From assembly GCA_934567355.1 (NCBI GenBank), contig CAKTJC010000013.1:1-64000 (forward strand): a stretch of DNA of 64,000 nucleotides, read 5' to 3'. A model generated the notes under the pieces. The model saw only the letters and a program-made list of their open reading frames with translations. It searched no databases and was not told where the DNA came from. The translations under genes were made by a program, and so were the position numbers. Source of the DNA: an uncultured Oscillospiraceae bacterium (lineage in GTDB: Bacteria > Bacillota > Clostridia > Oscillospirales > Oscillospiraceae). Of this stretch, positions 48,743 through 56,925 are shown piece after piece. How positions within the stretch are numbered: the first letter of the stretch is position 1; each line of letters begins with the position of its first letter.

Positions 48743-50756
48743 ATATCTGTTTTTTCTTTTGCTCAAGCCGAATCGGCTCTTCCTTCAAAACAATTGCCGT
48801 TCTGGCAGGCAGGTACAGCTTTACGGAGGAACTGCCATCCTTTGCAACCTGTGCCTTGTATTTCATGTGGGCAATCAGGTCGTTTCCGCCGTATTTGCCG
48901 TCATCGCTGCACAGAGCAACCTCGTAGTCCGCAATGGCGGGCAGGGAGACGGTTACGTCGGTATAGGAATTGCTGGGGCTGAAATTGAAAGCGAACAGCA
49001 GCCCCTTGCGGTAGAATGCGATGATCTGCCGGTCGGAATCGATCAGCCGCAGGTCGCCCATGTTCATGGAGAAGAGGTTGACCTCCTTGGCAAGATGGAT
49101 CATATCCTCGTCAAACTGTCCCAGCCATTGGTATTTCAGGTCGGGATTGTCCCGCAGGCTCCACTGGCGGCGGCAGTAGTGGAAGCTCCAGCCGTTGCCT
49201 TCCCGGGGGAAGTCGATCCATTCGGGGTGGCCGAATTCGTTGCCCATGAAGTTCAGGTAGGCCTCGCCGCCTCCTGCAAGGGTGAACAGGCGGATCATCT
49301 TGTGCAGCGCAATGGCACGGTCGATCACGGGGTTGTGGGTGCGCTTTTCCATGTCGGTGTACATGGCGGCGTCCGCCAGGCGGAAAATCAGCGTCTTGTC
49401 GCCCACCAGCGCCTGGTCGTGGCTCTCCACATAGGCGACGGTTTTTTCGCCGGGACGGCGCATGCACATTTCACACCACATTCTGAAAATGTCCCAGAAT
49501 TCGTCCTTCTGTTCCTTGACGGTGTGTACCCACATATCGGGCAGTCCCATGCCCAGACGGTAATTGAATCCGATGCCGCCGTCGGAAATGGGCAGGCACG
49601 TACCGGGCATGCCGGACATGTCCTCTGCAATGGTGATGGCATTGGGATTCACCTGGCGGATCAGCTCATTGGCCAGCTGCAAATAGGTGATGGCCTCGGT
49701 GTGGGTATTGTAGGAGAAGTATTTGTCGTTGGTGTTGAAGTCGGTGCCCAAGCCGTGGTCGTGGTAGAGCATGGAGGTCACGCCATCGAAGCGGAAGCCG
49801 TCAAAATGGTATTCCGTCATCCAGAATTTCAGGTTGCTCAGCAGGAAATGCAGCACGCCGGTCTTGCCGTAATCGAAGCATTTCGTGCCCCAGGCGGGGT
49901 GGTCGCCCTTGGCGCCATCGTGGAAGAACTGCCAGATAGTGCCGTCAAACATATTGATGCCCTCTGCAGTGTTCTTCACGGCATGGGAGTGCACCACGTC
50001 CAGCAGCACCCGGATGCCCATATTGTGGGCGGTGTTGATGAGATATTTCAGATCCTCGGGCTTTCCGAACCAGCTGGAGGCCGCGAAGAAATTGGATACC
50101 TGATAGCCGAAGCTGCCGTAATAGGGGTGCTCCATGATCGCCATCAGCTGCACGGTGTTGTAGCCGCCGCGTTTGATGCGCGGCAGAATTTTATCCGCGA
50201 ACTCGCGGTAAGTGCCGATCCGCCCTTCCTCCTGTGCCATGCCTACATGAGCTTCGTAGATAAACAGGGAGCCTTCGGGCTGGAAATTTTCATCCGTCCA
50301 CTCGAATTTTTTGCAGTCATCCACCACCTCCGCACTGAAGGTGAGGGTGGCCTTGTCCTGCACCACCCGCCGCGCGTACAGCGGAATATGCTCCGTGCGG
50401 GTCATGTTGGCATCCACCACAGTCTTTACCTTGCACCCATCCCACAGGGCATCGTCGCCGGGAAGAAAAATTTCCCAGTTCCCGTTTCCCAGGGAGGTGA
50501 GGGGATGGCTGGTCTGATTCCAGCCGTTGAAGTCGCCCTCCAGATACAGTTGATAGGCGCTCGGCGCCCACTCCCGATAATACCAGCCGCCCGGCACATG
50601 GTGAAAACCGAAGTATGCGTGGGCGTTGGCAAAATCGTTCAGCGTCTGCCCATTCTTCAGCAGCCGGTCGCGGGTGGCGCGATAGAGAAACATCCGAAGG
50701 TCAATGTCTCCGGCAAAGGGGGCAAGCTGTGGGTTCAGTTCCAGAATGCGATACAT
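48741..50756 (-). CDS. glgB: 1,4-alpha-glucan branching enzyme, eukaryote-like (GH13_8 type)
   Basis: A 671-residue branching enzyme that cuts alpha-1,4-glucan and re-attaches it by alpha-1,6 bonds. A CBM48 domain (residues 55-150, YREWAPSAYQLYLEGDFNGWN) precedes the catalytic barrel: nucleophile Asp324 (FRFDGVTSML), acid/base Glu378 (ITIAEDMSG) and Asp447 (VESHDQ). Segments EAHVGMAQEEGRIGTYREFA, MAIMEHPYYGSFGYQVSNFF and GTKCFDYGK are characteristic of animal, plant and fungal branching enzymes (GH13_8), not of E. coli-type GlgB. It is co-transcribed with a GT4 glycosyltransferase 35 bases upstream. AAAGGAG precedes the ATG. Confidence 0.92.
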   Translation of the reverse strand: MYRILELNPQLAPFAGDIDLRMFLYRATRDRLLKNGQTLNDFANAHAYFGFHHVPGGWYYREWAPSAYQLYLEGDFNGWNQTSHPLTSLGNGNWEIFLPGDDALWDGCKVKTVVDANMTRTEHIPLYARRVVQDKATLTFSAEVVDDCKKFEWTDENFQPEGSLFIYEAHVGMAQEEGRIGTYREFADKILPRIKRGGYNTVQLMAIMEHPYYGSFGYQVSNFFAASSWFGKPEDLKYLINTAHNMGIRVLLDVVHSHAVKNTAEGINMFDGTIWQFFHDGAKGDHPAWGTKCFDYGKTGVLHFLLSNLKFWMTEYHFDGFRFDGVTSMLYHDHGLGTDFNTNDKYFSYNTHTEAITYLQLANELIRQVNPNAITIAEDMSGMPGTCLPISDGGIGFNYRLGMGLPDMWVHTVKEQKDEFWDIFRMWCEMCMRRPGEKTVAYVESHDQALVGDKTLIFRLADAAMYTDMEKRTHNPVIDRAIALHKMIRLFTLAGGGEAYLNFMGNEFGHPEWIDFPREGNGWSFHYCRRQWSLRDNPDLKYQWLGQFDEDMIHLAKEVNLFSMNMGDLRLIDSDRQIIAFYRKGLLFAFNFSPSNSYTDVTVSLPAIADYEVALCSDDGKYGGNDLIAHMKYKAQVAKDGSSSVKLYLPARTAIVLKEEPIRLEQKKKQI

Positions 50757-50791
50757 GGTTTTGCTCCTTTCAGTTGAATGGGGAAGCGGGG

Positions 50792-52108
50792 TTATTTTTT
50801 GAAGAAGGGGAGATCGTTTTCCTCTTTGTCCTGCCGCCGCAGGGGAGGCAGGGGCGGGATCTGTGCCAGATCCTCCATCAAAGCGCCGGTGGTTTCCAGC
50901 AGCTGCTCCATGGGCTCCAGATGAGCCGGGCGCTTGCCGCTGCGATAGCGCTCGATCACAACGTCATAGCGCTCCATGGCGTTGTGTACGGCATCGTGCC
51001 AGGAGATATAGAGTTCACGGGCGGCATGCTCTCCCACGCGTGCCATGATTTCCGGCTCACGCAGTACCCGGGTCAGGCAGGCACTGAGGCTTTCGGCGCT
51101 TTCGTCGATCAGCAGGCCGTTTACTCCGTCAGTGATGCCCTCGGCAGCGCAGCTGCCGGAAATCAGCACCGCCCCAAGGGAGCTGGCCGCCGCCTCCCGT
51201 ACCACCAGACCGTTGGTATCAAAGGTGGAGGGGAAGAGGAAAAGGTTTGCCCGGCTGTACCAGGCACGCAGAACCTCCCGATCACGGATCGCACCGGTGA
51301 AAATGCACCTGTCCGCAATGCCGCAGCGGTCAATATAGGCTTCCACTTCCTCCTGATCGGCGCCGGAACCGATGAATACCATGCGGTATTGTGCCCCCAG
51401 CGCTTTCTGCATGGCCAGTGCATCCGCAATAATTTTCAGTCCCTTGTACCACATGATGCGTCCCACGAACAAAAACACGGGAACATCCTGCGGAAGATCA
51501 TAGGCTTGGGTCGCGCGGTAAATTGCATCCTGACTGACCCGGCCGCAGGGCAGGTCGACGCCGTTGGGCATCACAATGCATTCACCCTCGTAGCCCATGG
51601 AGCGGAGATTTTCCGCCGCACCGGAGCTGACAGCCCACACCTCGTCACATGCATTGATGTTCTGCACCAGCGCTTTGGTAGTTCCGGCGCGCAGCGCCCT
51701 GCCTCGAATCATTTTCCGGATTTCAATATCAAATTTGGTGTGATAGGTCATTACCAGCGGGGCATCCACTACCCGCCGCAGTTCTCTGCCAAGAATGGTG
51801 GAGATGATGGGGCAATGGGCATGCAGCAGCGCCACCTTCCGGTCAGCCAATTGCCGGGTGATCACCGGAGAAAAGGGAATTCCGGCGGTGTATCCCCCTG
51901 TTTTTTTCCGAAAATCCAGGCTGGGATAGCGCACGACGGGGTAGGGGAAACCGGTGTCGTTGCTTTCCGGGTGGGACGGGGTGATGACAACGGTATCCTG
52001 CCCTGCTTCGTGAATCATCTGCGCATAATTTACAACGGCGTTTGCAACTCCATCGATCACGGGAGGGAAGGAATCATTCAGCAGACATATTGTTTGACTG
52101 TTATCCAT
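50792..52108 (-). CDS. GT4-family glycosyltransferase
   Basis: A 438-residue retaining glycosyltransferase with GT-B fold. The N-terminal domain begins QTICLLNDSFPPVIDGVANAV and holds LLHAHCPIISTILGRELR; the C-terminal donor domain includes PVFLFVGRIMWYKGLKIIAD and the E-x7-E motif (FPSTFDTNGLVVREAAASS). These features are closest to glucosyl-diacylglycerol synthases and similar GT4 enzymes. Because a branching enzyme follows in the same operon, an alpha-glucan or glycolipid product is plausible. ATG 52108 is chosen from the protein start; an upstream extension to 52201 has no family support. Confidence 0.82.
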   Translation of the reverse strand: MDNSQTICLLNDSFPPVIDGVANAVVNYAQMIHEAGQDTVVITPSHPESNDTGFPYPVVRYPSLDFRKKTGGYTAGIPFSPVITRQLADRKVALLHAHCPIISTILGRELRRVVDAPLVMTYHTKFDIEIRKMIRGRALRAGTTKALVQNINACDEVWAVSSGAAENLRSMGYEGECIVMPNGVDLPCGRVSQDAIYRATQAYDLPQDVPVFLFVGRIMWYKGLKIIADALAMQKALGAQYRMVFIGSGADQEEVEAYIDRCGIADRCIFTGAIRDREVLRAWYSRANLFLFPSTFDTNGLVVREAAASSLGAVLISGSCAAEGITDGVNGLLIDESAESLSACLTRVLREPEIMARVGEHAARELYISWHDAVHNAMERYDVVIERYRSGKRPAHLEPMEQLLETTGALMEDLAQIPPLPPLRRQDKEENDLPFFKK

Positions 52109-52216
52109 TTTCTTTCTAAGCTCCAAATCGGTGTTGTATTCTATGGTTCCCCATATAAAGCCACAGTTGGGGAGGCATATTTCACACGATAAAAATAACA
52201 CATAACGCCTTTTTCG

Positions 52217-52792
52217 TCAACCGGGAATGCGCCCGGCATCTGCAATCTTCGTCAGACTGTCCTGCTTTACCTGCTCCCGCAGGGCAACCATATAGGGGGA
52301 GAATTTCATGCGGTCTTCGGCATAGGTCATTTGGAGGTCATATTCGTTGGGCTCCCAGGTGGACAGGTCGGACTCGTTGTGGGAAATCAGGGCTTCCAGA
52401 CCGTCCAGTGCTTTATAGAGCTTGGCTTCCGGCGTTGCTCTCTGCTCCATCTCCCGGTAGAACTGCTGCATGTCGGTGCGCACAGGCTCCGGCATGGCAT
52501 CCACCCAGGCAAACAGAAGTTGTTCCTCCCGCTCCTTGTCGGCGGCAGTCTTATCAAACACCGGAATATCCCCGGTGAAGGCCTCTCCCAAATCGTGAAT
52601 CAGGCACATCTGCACCACCCGGTTCATATCCAGCTCCGGGAACTCGTCCCGCAGCCAGAAGGCCATCAGTGCCAGCCGCCAGCTGTGCTCGGCAACGCTT
52701 TCGTGCCGTCCGCCGGGGGTGTAGCAATGGCGGGTGGTGTCCTTCAATTTTCCGGCGGTACGGAGCAGGTCTAAAAGTGTTGCAGGTTCCAT
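52217..52792 (-). CDS. HD-domain phosphohydrolase (YfbR/HDDC2-like)
   Basis: A 191-residue HD-domain enzyme. Metal ligands appear as His36 (EHSW), His66-Asp67 (LIHDLGEAFTGDIP) and a later Asp in ALDGLEALISHNE. Size and motif spacing match the 5'-deoxynucleotidase YfbR/HDDC2 group, which dephosphorylates dNMPs. The exact substrate is not proven. AAGGAG precedes the ATG, with a perfect promoter upstream. Confidence 0.85.
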   Translation of the reverse strand: MEPATLLDLLRTAGKLKDTTRHCYTPGGRHESVAEHSWRLALMAFWLRDEFPELDMNRVVQMCLIHDLGEAFTGDIPVFDKTAADKEREEQLLFAWVDAMPEPVRTDMQQFYREMEQRATPEAKLYKALDGLEALISHNESDLSTWEPNEYDLQMTYAEDRMKFSPYMVALREQVKQDSLTKIADAGRIPG

Positions 52793-52816
52793 CTTGCAGT
52801 CTCCTTTTTTGTTTTC

Positions 52817-52845
52817 ATTATAGCACCTGACGCCTTTCGGGTCAA
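52817..52845 (-). promoter_or_regulatory. Promoter of the HD phosphohydrolase gene
   Basis: On the minus strand TTGACC (52840-52845) and a perfect TATAAT (52817-52822) with a 17-base spacer. Confidence 0.85.
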
Positions 52846-52882
52846 GCCGCCGGACTTTGTGGGATGCTGATGAAAGTTTTAT

Positions 52883-52911
52883 TTGACGGATTCCTATCTA
52901 TCTGGTAACAT
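52883..52911 (+). promoter_or_regulatory. Promoter of the alanine symporter gene
   Basis: TTGACG (52883-52888) and TAACAT (52906-52911) with a 17-base spacer, divergent to the HD-gene promoter. Confidence 0.68.
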
Positions 52912-52993
52912 AGGCTTATCTGCTTTTTAGATGGAAGGGGAGCGTGAAGCTGCCGCCGTCTGGAAGCAAACCGAGGAAAGAAGAGAAAAGATT

Positions 52994-54382
52994 ATGCTCG
53001 ATTGGATCATTAAAATCAACACTGCCCTGAATAATTTTATCTGGGGCGTGCCTGCAATCGTCTGCATTGTGGGCGTGGGACTGCTGCTCACCGTCCGTAC
53101 CCGGGTGATTCAGGTGCGCCGGTTTGGCAGAGCCATGCACAGCACCCTAGGCAAGGTATTTGAAAAAAGCGCCGCCAAGGAAGGCTCCATCAGTCCCTTC
53201 CAGGCGGTGTGTACAGCGCTGGCCGGGACGGTTGGCACAGGCAATATTGCCGGTGTGGCTGGAGCCGTCGCCATCGGCGGCCCCGGTGCGGTGTTCTGGA
53301 TGTGGTGCTCTGCCTTCCTGGGAATGTGCACTAAGTTCTCCGAGGTGGTTCTTGCCATCCACTTCCGGGAGAAAAACGCCCAGGGCGAATACATCGGCGG
53401 CCCCATGTACTACATCAAAAACGGACTGGGCAAAAAGTGGCAGTGGCTGGGCATGCTGTATGCCGCCTTTGGCGTACTGACGGTTTTCGGCACCGGCAAC
53501 GCGACTCAGGTCAACACCATTGTTTCCTCCATCGATACGGCACTGACCAGCTTCAATGTGATCGACCATGACCAGGTGATCGTGATGAAGTGGATGATCG
53601 GCATTATCATGTCCATCTTGGTGGCGGTGGTGCTGCTGGGCGGCATCAAGCGGATCGGCCAGGTAACGGAAAAGCTGGTGCCCTTTATGGCGCTGTTGTA
53701 CATCATCCTCTCCATCGGCGTGATCATTATCAACTGGCGCAACGTCCCGGGCGTGTTCAAAATGATTTTTGAGGGCGCATTCAACCCCAAGGCCATCACC
53801 GGCGGACTGGTGGGCTCGCTTTTCGTCAGCCTGAAAAAGGGCGTGTCCCGCGGCATCTTCTCCAACGAGGCAGGCCTCGGCACCGGCTCCATCGCCCATG
53901 CCTGCTCGGACACGGACGATGCCGTGCAGCAAGGCTATTTCGGCATCTTCGAAGTGTTCATGGATACCATCGTCATTTGCACCATGACGGCACTGGTGAT
54001 CCTGTGCAGCGGCGTGCCCGTAAATTACGGTCAGGCCGCCGGTGCGGAGCTGACCATTTCCGGCTTCGTTTCCAGCTACGGCAAATGGGTTTCTGTTTTC
54101 ACTGCGATTTCTATGTGCTGCTTCGCTTTCTCCACCATCATCGGCTGGGGACTGTACGGCTCACGCTGCATTGAATTCATTCTGACCTCCAAGGCGGTCA
54201 AGCCCTTCCTGGTGGCTTATTCACTGGTATCCATCGTGGGCGCGACCATGGATCTGGGTCTGCTGTGGGACATCGCCGAAACCTTCAATGGCATGATGGC
54301 CATCCCCAACCTGATTGCCCTGCTTCTCCTGTCCGGCGTTGTCGTCAAGCTTGTAAAGCAGCGCGAATCGGCAAAGCTGTAA
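52994..54382 (+). CDS. Sodium:alanine/glycine symporter (AGCS family)
   Basis: A 462-residue Na+-coupled amino acid importer with about 11 membrane helices. Family signatures are FQAVCTALAGTVGTGNIAGV (residues 65-84, the AGCS motif G-T-V-G-T-G-N), GGPMYYIKNGLG, and SRGIFSNEAGLGTGSIAHA. It imports alanine or glycine. The ATG at 52994 follows GAGGAAAG; an in-frame ATG at 52931 would add an unusual charged leader. No clear terminator follows, so the peptidase gene may be read from the same transcript. Confidence 0.93.
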   Translation: MLDWIIKINTALNNFIWGVPAIVCIVGVGLLLTVRTRVIQVRRFGRAMHSTLGKVFEKSAAKEGSISPFQAVCTALAGTVGTGNIAGVAGAVAIGGPGAVFWMWCSAFLGMCTKFSEVVLAIHFREKNAQGEYIGGPMYYIKNGLGKKWQWLGMLYAAFGVLTVFGTGNATQVNTIVSSIDTALTSFNVIDHDQVIVMKWMIGIIMSILVAVVLLGGIKRIGQVTEKLVPFMALLYIILSIGVIIINWRNVPGVFKMIFEGAFNPKAITGGLVGSLFVSLKKGVSRGIFSNEAGLGTGSIAHACSDTDDAVQQGYFGIFEVFMDTIVICTMTALVILCSGVPVNYGQAAGAELTISGFVSSYGKWVSVFTAISMCCFAFSTIIGWGLYGSRCIEFILTSKAVKPFLVAYSLVSIVGATMDLGLLWDIAETFNGMMAIPNLIALLLLSGVVVKLVKQRESAKL

Positions 54383-54472
54383 GACGGTACCCCCTCTGGG
54401 GCACTGCCTTAAGAGTGTTTTGATCTCAAATTGGAAAACGGCACTGACAAAATGAATTAAGGAGGCGCATCC

Positions 54473-55192
54473 ATGGAACGGTTAGAGAGTGAACATTACA
54501 TTTTCCACTACGGCGCAAATACAAAAGCGGCACAGGATATTTCTCATATCGCAGATCATCAGGAGCACTGCTTCCGCTATATTTGCAGCGTTCTGGGCGT
54601 ATGCCCGGATTTTAAGATCGAATACTACCTGTGCAGCACCCCGGAGGAGGTAGGCCACATCTACGGGGATGATGACCCCTGCAACGGGTTTGCAGCCCCG
54701 CCCGACAAAATCTATGCGGTCTATAATGAACAGGTAAAGTGTATCGGCTTTCATGAGGATGCCCATATTATCAGCTACCTGGTGAACCGTCCCGATCCCC
54801 CCGCGATCCGCGAAGGACTGGCAATGTATTTTGACCGCAAGTGGTGGGGTATCCATAACTTAGATTGGACGGGATTCTATCTGAAAACCGGGCGCTATGT
54901 CCCGGTGGACAAGCTGCTGGACAGGGAATTCTTTTTTGAGCATGACTGCATCGTTACCTATCCCATCATGGGTGCGTTCACCGACTGGTTGATTTCTTCC
55001 TACGGGCAGGAAAAATATTTGCAGCTGTACCGGCAGCAGGACATTGCCGCCGGAATGGTGCAGGTGTACGGAAAAGAACCGGCAGAACTGAATCAGGCTT
55101 TTTCGGATTACGTCGGCCTATTCTCCATTGACCCGACGCTGGAACAGCGAATGGCGGAGCTGATGGATGATATGCGTGCAGAGAACTCATAG
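54473..55192 (+). CDS. Putative gluzincin-type zinc metallopeptidase
   Basis: A 239-residue soluble protein with HEDAH at 94-98 (an HExxH zinc site) and Glu114 in IREGLAMYF, the position of the third zinc ligand in gluzincins. The rest is helical, with WWGIHNLDWTGFYLKTGRYV and a helical tail, as in small MA-clan proteins. No signal peptide is present, so it would act in the cytoplasm. The identification rests on the motif pair; substrate unknown. AAGGAGG precedes the ATG. Confidence 0.7.
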   Translation: MERLESEHYIFHYGANTKAAQDISHIADHQEHCFRYICSVLGVCPDFKIEYYLCSTPEEVGHIYGDDDPCNGFAAPPDKIYAVYNEQVKCIGFHEDAHIISYLVNRPDPPAIREGLAMYFDRKWWGIHNLDWTGFYLKTGRYVPVDKLLDREFFFEHDCIVTYPIMGAFTDWLISSYGQEKYLQLYRQQDIAAGMVQVYGKEPAELNQAFSDYVGLFSIDPTLEQRMAELMDDMRAENS

Positions 55193-55222
55193 ATACAGTC
55201 GATTTTATAAACTGCATAAAAT

Positions 55223-55260
55223 ACAGCAGCCGGTTTTTCCCCGGCTGCTGTTTGCTTTTT
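55223..55260. terminator. Bidirectional terminator between the peptidase gene and hydA
   Basis: An 11-bp perfect stem ACAGCAGCCGG / CCGGCTGCTGT with a 7-base loop is followed by TTGCTTTTTT; the left flank is AT-rich. Confidence 0.9.
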
Positions 55261-56807
55261 TACGTCTCCTCTGCCCGGTGGAGCAGCTCGTGGGTCATGT
55301 CCTTGAAGGGGCCGCTGTAGAATACATCCATCAGCGGGTTCTCGTCGGACTTCTTGATAATCATGCTGCCATCGGCCTGGTACAGTCCCTTGGCGCGGGC
55401 AGCCTTGTGGCGGGGGCCGGCGGGAATGGGCTGTCCGCCGCCCATGATGCAGCCCCGGCGGCAGGCCATCACTTCAATCAAGTGGTATTGCTCCTCGCCG
55501 GAAGCGACCTGCTCCATCACCTTGCGGGCGTTGGCCAGGCCGGAGGTGACGCAGATATGGAGTTCCATGCCCTGATAGGGGACGGTCAGCTCCTTGATGC
55601 CCTCCTCGCCCCGCACGCCGCTTTCCGCAATGGCGGCAAGGCTGGCGCTGTCGTGCCCGTCCACCAGACGGCGGAGCACTGCCTCGGTCACACCGCCGGT
55701 GACGCCGAAGATAACGCCGCCGCCGCTGCCGATGCCAAAGGGCATATCGCAGGCTTCCGGCTCAATCTTGTCAAAGGCAATGCCGAAATTCTTGATCATC
55801 CGGGTCAGCTCGGTGGTGGTCAGCACAATGTCCGTGTCCTGCTCGCCCCTGGTGAAGTTGTCCGGGCGCTTGATTTCCGCCTCCTTGGCGGTGCAGGGCA
55901 TAATGGATACTACAAAGGTCTTTTTTCCCTCCGGGTTGTTTTCCGGGCGGCGATAGTATTCCTTGATAATAGAGGAGAACATTCCCTGGGGAGAGCGGCA
56001 GGAAGACACGTTCTTGTTAAACTCGGGGAATTCGTTTTCCACAAACTTGACCCAGGCAGGGCAGCAGGAGGTGAGCAGCGGCAGCTTTTTACCGGCGGAC
56101 ATCCGCTCCAAAAATTCTTTGCTCTCCTCCATGACGGTCAGGTCGGCGGAATAGCTGGTGTCGAACACCTGGTCAAAGCCCATGCGGTGCAGCGCAGCTA
56201 CAATGCGCCCCATGGAGTTGGTGCCGTTGGGCAGCCCGAAGGCTTCGCCGGCAGCCACCCGGACGGCGGGGGCAATCTGCGCCACCACACGGGTGTTGGG
56301 GTCGCCCAGGGCGGCGTATACCTCGTCCAGATGAGTGCGGATGGTCAGCGCGCCGGTGGGGCAGTATACCCGGCATTGGCCGCAGCTGACGCAGTTGGTC
56401 TGCTTTAATTTTTTGTGGAAGGCGGGGGTTACATCGGCTTCAGTGCCCCGGTGGGCAAAGCCCAGCACGCCCACGCCCTGAATCTCGCTGCACACCCGCA
56501 CGCAGTTGCCGCACAGGATGCACTTGTTGGGGTCACGGACGATGGAAGGGGAGGAGTAGTCAACGGGCTTGAACTCCTTGTAGTTCTGGAAACGCACCTC
56601 CCGCACGCCCATCTTGTGGGCCAAGTCCTGGAGCACGCATTCGCCGGACTTCATGCAGGTGGTGCAGTCCCGGCAGTGGGCAGCCAGCAGCAGCTCGATA
56701 ATCAGCTTGCGGTGGCGGCGCAGCCGCTCGGTGTGGGTGTAGATAACCATGCCGTCCCTTGGCTCCTCGGAGCAGGAGGCAAAGCACTGCCCCCGGTCGT
56801 TTTCCAC
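55260..56807 (-). CDS. hydA: [FeFe] hydrogenase HydA subunit, 5'-damaged
   Basis: The catalytic subunit of an NAD-linked, probably bifurcating hydrogenase; 515 residues remain readable. In order: end of the 2Fe-2S domain (CFASC), His-Cys3 cluster (HCRDCTTCMKSGEC, about 44-57), two [4Fe-4S] motifs (CILCGNCVRVC, CVSCGQCRVYC), and a complete H-cluster domain with TSCCP (246-250), MPCTAKEAE (303-311) and MACRRGCIMGGGQP near 450. The expected first roughly 60 residues are missing from this frame: the Cys-containing segment GIDMPTLCYHSDLSTFGACR lies upstream in another frame (56816-56880), separated by a two-base insertion at 56816-56819. The readable start is a GTG inside the 2Fe-2S domain without a ribosome site. 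Confidence 0.85.
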   Translation of the reverse strand: MENDRGQCFASCSEEPRDGMVIYTHTERLRRHRKLIIELLLAAHCRDCTTCMKSGECVLQDLAHKMGVREVRFQNYKEFKPVDYSSPSIVRDPNKCILCGNCVRVCSEIQGVGVLGFAHRGTEADVTPAFHKKLKQTNCVSCGQCRVYCPTGALTIRTHLDEVYAALGDPNTRVVAQIAPAVRVAAGEAFGLPNGTNSMGRIVAALHRMGFDQVFDTSYSADLTVMEESKEFLERMSAGKKLPLLTSCCPAWVKFVENEFPEFNKNVSSCRSPQGMFSSIIKEYYRRPENNPEGKKTFVVSIMPCTAKEAEIKRPDNFTRGEQDTDIVLTTTELTRMIKNFGIAFDKIEPEACDMPFGIGSGGGVIFGVTGGVTEAVLRRLVDGHDSASLAAIAESGVRGEEGIKELTVPYQGMELHICVTSGLANARKVMEQVASGEEQYHLIEVMACRRGCIMGGGQPIPAGPRHKAARAKGLYQADGSMIIKKSDENPLMDVFYSGPFKDMTHELLHRAEET

Positions 56808-56925
56808 GGTGCATAGGGGCGGCAGGCGCCAAAGGTGCTCAGGTCACTGTGATAGCACAGGGTTGGCATGTCGATGCCCGCCAGCTCTTCCAGCTTGTCC
56901 AGGTCTTCCAGCTCGCCCTGACCGG
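56808..56925 (-). other. Remnant joining hydB to hydA, out of frame with both
   Basis: This stretch, read in a third frame on the minus strand, continues HydB (EKIVAGQGELEDLDKLEELA) and passes without a break into HydA (GIDMPTLCYHSDLSTFGACR). The normal end of HydB, including its last cluster cysteine and ferredoxin-like domain, and the normal start of HydA are absent, so a deletion joined the genes near 56875-56890. It is bounded by a missing base at the A-run complement of 56932-56937 and two extra bases at 56816-56819. Confidence 0.8.

Noticed and set aside
48288..50777. An 829-codon plus-strand frame opposite the branching enzyme
   Set aside because: It begins inside nagA in another frame and crosses a strong terminator; the branching enzyme on the minus strand has all catalytic residues.
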